Shown here in pieces: positions 60,036 to 64,000 of a stretch of DNA of 64,000 bases (positions are counted from its first letter, which is position 1; each line of letters opens with the position of its first letter). The notes below the pieces were generated by a model. The model saw only the letters and a program-made list of their open reading frames with translations. It ran no database searches and had not been told where the DNA came from. A program made the translations under genes and the position numbers. The stretch lies in NCBI GenBank assembly GCA_024403255.1, contig JAKSSE010000001.1, positions 40,390-104,389 on the forward strand. Direction: 5' to 3'. This DNA comes from Lachnospiraceae bacterium (lineage in GTDB: Bacteria; Bacillota; Clostridia; Lachnospirales; Lachnospiraceae).

Positions 60036-61001
60036 ATGAATATAGGTATTTTAGGAGCAGGCAGTATAGCAAGCATTTTTGCTGATATGATAAATCATAT
60101 TGATGAAGCAAATGCATATGCTGTAGCAGCTCGTGATATTGAAAGAGCAAATGCATTTAAGGATAAGTTTTCTTTTGAAAAAGCGTATGGTAGTTATGAG
60201 GAAATGCTCAGCGATCCAAATGTTGAGCTTGTATATATTGCAACACCTCATTCTCATCATGCTGAGCACGCAAAGCTTTGTATAGAATATGGTAAACCAG
60301 TGCTTTGTGAGAAGGCCTTTACAGTCAATAGGGAGCAGGCAGAAGAAGTGTTTGCTCTTGCAAAGGAAAAAGGTGTCTTTGTAGCGGAAGCTATTTGGAC
60401 AAGATATATGCCATCAAGGAAGGTTATCAATGAAATTATCGAAAGTGGCATTATTGGGGATATAAAAACCATCACAGCAAATCTTTGTTATCCTATTAGT
60501 TCTGTAGAAAGAATTGTTAAGCCAGAGCTTGCTGGCGGAGCTTTACTTGATGTTGGTGTGTATTGTCTTAACTTTGCAGTTATGCATAAAGGCAATGATA
60601 TTGTCAGCATTGAAAGTGCTGTATCAATGGAAGGAGAGGGTGAGGGACAGGAGACAATCAAGCTTTTCTATGATGGTGGCACGATGGCAGTGCTTACCTC
60701 ATGTATCTATGGTCGTTCAGATAGAAAGGGAATTTTCTACGGAGAGAAGGGTTATATAATAGTTGAAAATATTAATAACCCTGGAAAAATTAGTGTATTT
60801 GATACTGACGACAAACTTCTTAAAGAGGTAGTGTTTGATGAAATCTATAATGGATATGAGTATGAGCTTCTTGAATGTATGAAGTGTATAAAAGAAGGTA
60901 AGCTTGAACCAGATTCAATGCCTCATGATGACACCTTATTTATAATGCACTTGATGGATACAATACGTGATAGTTGGGAAATGAAGTATCCTATGGAGTA
61001 G
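60036..61001 (+). CDS. Gfo/Idh/MocA family oxidoreductase
   Basis: 321 aa NAD(P)-dependent dehydrogenase. The Rossmann start is NIGILGAGSIASIFADMI. AYGSYEEMLSDPNVELVYIA and TPHSHHAEHAKLCIEYGKPV are typical. The catalytic Lys is in VLCEKAFTVN (in place of the more usual EKP), as in the dihydrodiol dehydrogenase branch. GGALLDVGVYCLNFAVM is the conserved C-terminal domain motif. ATG 60036 is chosen over TTG 60015 because GGAGGG precedes it and the Rossmann fold begins at once. The substrate (a sugar, inositol or related polyol) is unknown. Confidence 0.92.
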   Translation: MNIGILGAGSIASIFADMINHIDEANAYAVAARDIERANAFKDKFSFEKAYGSYEEMLSDPNVELVYIATPHSHHAEHAKLCIEYGKPVLCEKAFTVNREQAEEVFALAKEKGVFVAEAIWTRYMPSRKVINEIIESGIIGDIKTITANLCYPISSVERIVKPELAGGALLDVGVYCLNFAVMHKGNDIVSIESAVSMEGEGEGQETIKLFYDGGTMAVLTSCIYGRSDRKGIFYGEKGYIIVENINNPGKISVFDTDDKLLKEVVFDEIYNGYEYELLECMKCIKEGKLEPDSMPHDDTLFIMHLMDTIRDSWEMKYPME

Positions 61002-61013
61002 GGATATCTATAT

Positions 61014-63407
61014 ATGAATACAAAAGAAAATAAAAAAATTTTAAACATAATAAATATGATGTCGAAGGTCACATTGTTGATTGTGGCAGTAATCATAATT
61101 GCGATTTATATTAGTGGCCTTATCTGTCTTCCAAAATTTGAGTATTTTGATTCTGAAGTTCAAAATTTTACAGAAGAGTGGACATATGAAAAGCCAGATG
61201 GCTCAGGTGAAGCTTTTACTATGCCAGTGAGTCTTAATACTCCAATTGGTGAGGCAGTTACTATTCATACGACTTTACCTTACGATATTGCGTCAGGAGA
61301 ATATTTTTGTATATTAACTGGTCATAAATTTGATGCATTTGTTGATGGGGAGCCTCGATTTTCATTTGACAATGCAGCTGCTTATAGGTGGGGTGGAAGC
61401 GTTAAAGCTATGTACGTTCCGATCCCGATTTTACCAGAAGATGGTGGCAAAACTATTACACTACTTTTTAATGGGACTGATGCAAATAATGGCACGTTTA
61501 GAGAAGTTGTCATTGGAGATAAAAGAGGTATACATCAGTATGTAGCTTCTAAATATGGAATAGATATGTATCTAGCGTTCATTTTGGCAATATTTGCTTT
61601 TATTACATTATGTGTGTTTACGATACTTTCTATCATAAAAAAAGAAACTCTTCCTTTGGTACATCTTGCATCGGGAGTACTGGTGTGCTCACTTTGGGTA
61701 ATCAATGACAGTAACTTATTCCAGTTTGTAATAGGGAAACCTTTTATTGATGGAATAATGGGATATATGATGACTCTTGTTGTGACAGTACCATTCTGTC
61801 TGTATATGAACAGGATTCAGGGGGAAAGATATGCATTCTTGTATGCATTAGTTGAGGCTTTTTTGGGAATCAACTTTATAGTTGTTTCTATTCTTCATTT
61901 TTCTCATATTGTTAGTTATGAAAGATCCCTTTTATATATTGATATGGTTCTTCTTGTAGTGGTTTCTATAATATTTGCTTTTGGAGTATATGATGTTATT
62001 GAAAATCGTGAAAAGGTAAAAGAAAGTGCGTTTGTATATTTGGGGATGGGAATGCTCATTATATTTGCCGTAGCAGAGATTGCAATAATAAACATTAGCG
62101 TTGTTAGAAATGATCAGGTTGGTGGAATACTTATAATTGTTGGTCTTTATATTCTTTTGTTCTGCGCAATAATGGATCAGATTACAAGGCTTAGAACTTT
62201 TCAACTTCAGTCGCAGGCAGCGCTAGCAGCAACAAAAGCTAAGTCTGATTTTTTGGCAAATATGTCGCACGAGATTCGTACACCAATCAATGCTATTATG
62301 GGTATGAATGAGATTATTCTTCGTGAGTCAAAGGATGAGAATATTACAAACTATGCAAAGGATATATATTCAGCTAGCAGCAATTTGCTTAATATCGTAA
62401 ATGATATTCTCGATTTTTCTAAGATTGAATCTGGAAAGATGGAAATCATTGATGAAAAATATAATCTTGGCGAAGTGATTTCTTATGTTACATCAATGAT
62501 TAAGGTTAAGGCAGATGAGAAGAAATTGAAATTCAATGTGACTGCATCAGAAAAGTTGCCGACAGCTCTTTTGGGTGATAGCAAAAGAATCACTGAGGTA
62601 TTTATAAATATACTTAATAATGCAGTAAAGTATACCCCTGAGGGGGAGGTGTCGCTTGTTATATCTAGTAGTGAGATAGATAGCGAGAAAGTGATGCTTG
62701 AGTTTTATGTCAAGGATACTGGTATCGGAATAAAGCCTGAGGATCGAAAAAAGCTGTTTGAGGATTTTGAAAGAATTGAGTATAGCCGCAACAAGGATAT
62801 AGAGGGGTCTGGACTAGGACTTGCAATCACACAAAAATTGATAACTCTTATGGGTGGTACAATTGATGTGGAGAGTGAATATGGAGTAGGATCCAAGTTT
62901 TCAGTTGCAATTCCTCAAACAGTAATAGATGGAAAACCATTAGGTGATTATACTAAGCATAAGAACAGTTCTCAGAATGAATCTGATAAAAAATGGGGAA
63001 TATTCAAAGCACCAGAGTGCCATGTTCTTGTTGTTGATGATAACCGTATGAATCTTATGGTTATAAAGAGACTTCTTGCTGCATCAGAGGTTCAAATTAC
63101 TACAGCAGAAAGAGGTAGTCATATGCTTGAGCTTATAAAGACAAATGTATATGATGCAATTTTGCTTGATCATATGATGCCAGATATGGATGGTATTGAA
63201 ACCTTAAGACAGGCCAGACAAATGCCAGATAATAAGAGCATGACATCCCCAGTTATTGCCTTGACCGCAAATGCTGTTGTAGGCGCAAAGGAGATGTATG
63301 TGGAAGTTGGTTTTGACGACTATTTGAGTAAACCGATAAATCCGCTTGATTTGGAAAATATGTTGGTGAAATATCTTCCAGAAGATAAGGTGATAATGAC
63401 AGAGTGA
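61014..63407 (+). CDS. Hybrid sensor histidine kinase with extracytoplasmic sensor domain
   Basis: 797 aa. A membrane helix near residues 17-39, an outside domain of about 150 residues with a beta-rich, carbohydrate-module-like look (ILTGHKFDAFVDGEPRFSFD), six or seven more helices (about 185-390), then HisKA with the His box FLANMSHEIRTPINAIMGMN near residue 423, the ATPase domain (INILNNAVKYTPEGE N box, VKDTGIGIKPED G1, GSGLGLAITQKLI G2) and a C-terminal receiver (VLVVDDNRMNLMVIKRLL; phospho-Asp in AILLDHMMPDMDG; Lys in YLSKPINP). No Hpt or output domain is present, so the phosphate must be passed to proteins encoded elsewhere. Confidence 0.94.
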   Translation: MNTKENKKILNIINMMSKVTLLIVAVIIIAIYISGLICLPKFEYFDSEVQNFTEEWTYEKPDGSGEAFTMPVSLNTPIGEAVTIHTTLPYDIASGEYFCILTGHKFDAFVDGEPRFSFDNAAAYRWGGSVKAMYVPIPILPEDGGKTITLLFNGTDANNGTFREVVIGDKRGIHQYVASKYGIDMYLAFILAIFAFITLCVFTILSIIKKETLPLVHLASGVLVCSLWVINDSNLFQFVIGKPFIDGIMGYMMTLVVTVPFCLYMNRIQGERYAFLYALVEAFLGINFIVVSILHFSHIVSYERSLLYIDMVLLVVVSIIFAFGVYDVIENREKVKESAFVYLGMGMLIIFAVAEIAIINISVVRNDQVGGILIIVGLYILLFCAIMDQITRLRTFQLQSQAALAATKAKSDFLANMSHEIRTPINAIMGMNEIILRESKDENITNYAKDIYSASSNLLNIVNDILDFSKIESGKMEIIDEKYNLGEVISYVTSMIKVKADEKKLKFNVTASEKLPTALLGDSKRITEVFINILNNAVKYTPEGEVSLVISSSEIDSEKVMLEFYVKDTGIGIKPEDRKKLFEDFERIEYSRNKDIEGSGLGLAITQKLITLMGGTIDVESEYGVGSKFSVAIPQTVIDGKPLGDYTKHKNSSQNESDKKWGIFKAPECHVLVVDDNRMNLMVIKRLLAASEVQITTAERGSHMLELIKTNVYDAILLDHMMPDMDGIETLRQARQMPDNKSMTSPVIALTANAVVGAKEMYVEVGFDDYLSKPINPLDLENMLVKYLPEDKVIMTE

Positions 63408-63413
63408 TTAATC

Positions 63414-63432
63414 AGGAGCGCCCTTTGTCATA
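63414..63432 (+). repeat. 19-bp intergenic repeat, copy 2
   Basis: AGGAGCGCCCTTTGTCATA, seven bases after the kinase stop. It matches the copy at 59891-59909 in 18 of 19 positions. Here it is directly followed by an extended -10 element. Confidence 0.6.
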
Positions 63433-63435
63433 TTA

Positions 63436-63444
63436 TGATATAAT
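63436..63444 (+). promoter_or_regulatory. Extended -10 promoter of the mini transcription unit
   Basis: TGATATAAT fits the extended -10 consensus fully. The predicted start is near 63451, only two bases before an ATG. TTGTCA at 63425-63430 is too close to be a normal -35. Confidence 0.55.
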
Positions 63445-63452
63445 GAAATGAA

Positions 63453-63536
63453 ATGGCAGAAAAGCTAGATGTTTTACTATGGGACAGAAACGATTTAGAT
63501 GAGCTTATTGACGAAGCACTTAAAAACATGAAATAA
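63453..63536 (+). CDS. Possible leaderless 27-aa peptide or small RNA gene
   Basis: The frame reads MAEKLDVLLWDRNDLDELID then EALKNMK and stops at 63536. An extended -10 (63436-63444) puts the transcript start near 63451 and a strong terminator sits at 63541-63568, so the unit would be about 115 bases with no room for a ribosome binding site. The peptide is acidic with an amphipathic, helical pattern (D/E and L alternating). I do not recognise it. It may be a leaderless peptide gene or a small RNA whose frame is open by chance. Confidence 0.4.
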   Translation: MAEKLDVLLWDRNDLDELIDEALKNMK

Positions 63537-63540
63537 ACGG

Positions 63541-63568
63541 AAAAAGCCCTTGAATTAGGGCTTTTTTT
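63541..63568 (+). terminator. Intrinsic terminator of the mini unit
   Basis: AAAAAGCCCT (63541-63550) pairs with AGGGCTTTTT (63557-63566) over 10 bp around the loop TGAATT, with T to 63568. The loop and the last stem base also form the -35 of the rpsB promoter (TTGAAT, 63550-63555). Confidence 0.9.
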
Positions 63569-63578
63569 ATGTTATATT
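63550..63578 (+). promoter_or_regulatory. rpsB promoter, -35 inside the upstream terminator
   Basis: TTGAAT (63550-63555), 17-base spacer and TATATT (63573-63578). The predicted start is near 63585, giving an rpsB leader of roughly 80 bases. Confidence 0.65.
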
Positions 63579-63599
63579 ATGCAAGTTGCAAATTAAACA

Positions 63600-63638
63600 C
63601 GCCGGAATTCACATTGGTGATAAATTCTAATTTCGGCG
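63600..63638 (+). promoter_or_regulatory. Hairpin in the rpsB leader
   Basis: CGCCGGAATT (63600-63609) pairs with AATTTCGGCG (63629-63638) over 10 bp with one G-U pair and a 19-base loop. It lies in the rpsB 5' leader before the ribosome binding site GGAGG (63653-63657). A ribosomal protein S2-binding autoregulatory element is possible but not shown. Confidence 0.5.
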
Positions 63639-63663
63639 GAAGAATAACCAATGGAGGTAAATC

Positions 63664-64000
63664 ATGAGTGTTATTTCTATGAAGCAGCTGCTTGAAGCAG
63701 GCGTCCATTTCGGACATCAGACCCGTCGTTGGAACCCTAAAATGGCTCCATACATCTATACCGAGCGTAACGGTATCCACATCATCGACTTACAGAAGTC
63801 TGTAGGTAAGGTTGATGAGGCTTACAACGCAGTATTTGATGTTGCATCTCAGGGTGGTACTATCCTTTTCGTTGGTACCAAGAAGCAGGCACAGGACGCT
63901 ATCGCTGAAGAAGCTACCCGCTGCGGAATGTACTATGTAAATGAAAGATGGCTTGGTGGTATGCTTACCAACTTCAAGACCATCGAGTCAAGAATTGCTC
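63664..64000 (+). CDS. rpsB: 30S ribosomal protein S2 (3' end outside window)
   Basis: 112 codons are visible; the gene runs past the window. The start [20 protein letters not shown] followed by [20 protein letters not shown] and [10 protein letters not shown] is unmistakable S2. Further conserved parts are [16 protein letters not shown] and [20 protein letters not shown] precedes the ATG. tsf is expected directly downstream. Codon use is strongly biased, as in other ribosomal protein genes. Confidence 0.98.
   Translation, partial: MSVISMKQLLEAGVHFGHQTRRWNPKMAPYIYTERNGIHIIDLQKSVGKVDEAYNAVFDVASQGGTILFVGTKKQAQDAIAEEATRCGMYYVNERWLGGMLTNFKTIESRIA

Noticed and set aside
61014..63407. A CheA-like or chemotaxis kinase encoded after the motility cluster
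   Set aside because: It has HisKA, HATPase and receiver domains and no CheA domains; it is an ordinary hybrid kinase.
1..64000. CRISPR arrays, transposases, prophage, tRNA or rRNA genes
   Set aside because: I read the gaps for direct repeats, tRNA-like cloverleafs and transposase-like frames and saw none.

Overview
The window is a stretch of an AT-rich Firmicutes chromosome, most likely a motile member of the Lachnospiraceae (Butyrivibrio, Pseudobutyrivibrio or Roseburia type). Three things point there: a Clostridia-style fla/che operon with FliY, CheC/CheD and FlhF/FlhG, the neighbour set dprA-topA-codY, and an anaerobe-type (cobalt-early, Cbi) cobalamin pathway. Every gene lies on the + strand. 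The assignment rests on protein motifs and gene order, not on a database search.

Positions 1-11345 hold the 3' part of a tightly packed cobalamin operon, in which most genes overlap: cobQ (5' end missing), cobT, cobU, cobS, a small CobU-like protein, an alpha-ribazole phosphatase-like gene, cbiB, cobD, then cbiD, cbiF, cbiG, cbiH and a cbiJ-cbiE fusion. The late, nucleotide-loop genes come first and the corrin-ring genes last. One hairpin at 6394-6428 separates the two blocks. cbiT, cbiC, cbiL, cbiA and cbiK are not in the window.

Positions 11380-19470 hold housekeeping genes. A GH13-fold protein with degenerate catalytic motifs, a TraX-family membrane protein, a DUF5662 protein and trpS form one unit that ends at a strong terminator. 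Then come a J-domain protein, a histidine phosphatase, comM and dprA. topA and codY follow, behind a good sigma-A promoter.

Positions 22525-57231 hold one very large fla/che cluster: flgB-flgC-fliE-fliF-fliG-fliH-fliI-fliJ-(motE-like)-fliK-flgD-(TIGR02530)-flgE, then a very long terminator hairpin and a new promoter, then motA-motB-fliL-fliM-fliY-cheY-fliO-fliP-fliQ-fliR-flhB-flhA-flhF-flhG-(PilZ)-cheB-cheA-cheW-cheC-cheD-(small membrane protein)-sigD-fapA-(unknown)-(SwrB-like)-(MltG-like LysM protein). It encodes rod, hook scaffold, MS and C rings, export apparatus, stator, most of chemotaxis and the flagellar sigma factor. Flagellin, filament cap, flgM, flgK/L and cheR must lie elsewhere.

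Positions 57297-63407 hold a nitrate/sulfonate/taurine-type ABC importer, a Gfo/Idh/MocA oxidoreductase and a large hybrid histidine kinase. A roughly 115-nt mini transcription unit and rpsB (3' end missing) close the window. The order dprA-topA-codY-fla/che-sigD-(swrB)-rpsB is also that of Bacillus subtilis, so this is an ancient Firmicutes backbone with local losses and one insertion. The main points for a second look are the GH13 pseudoenzyme, the degenerate CheB receiver, the unexplained genes after sigD, the leaderless mini-gene and 19-bp repeat before rpsB, and the overlapping terminator/promoter elements.
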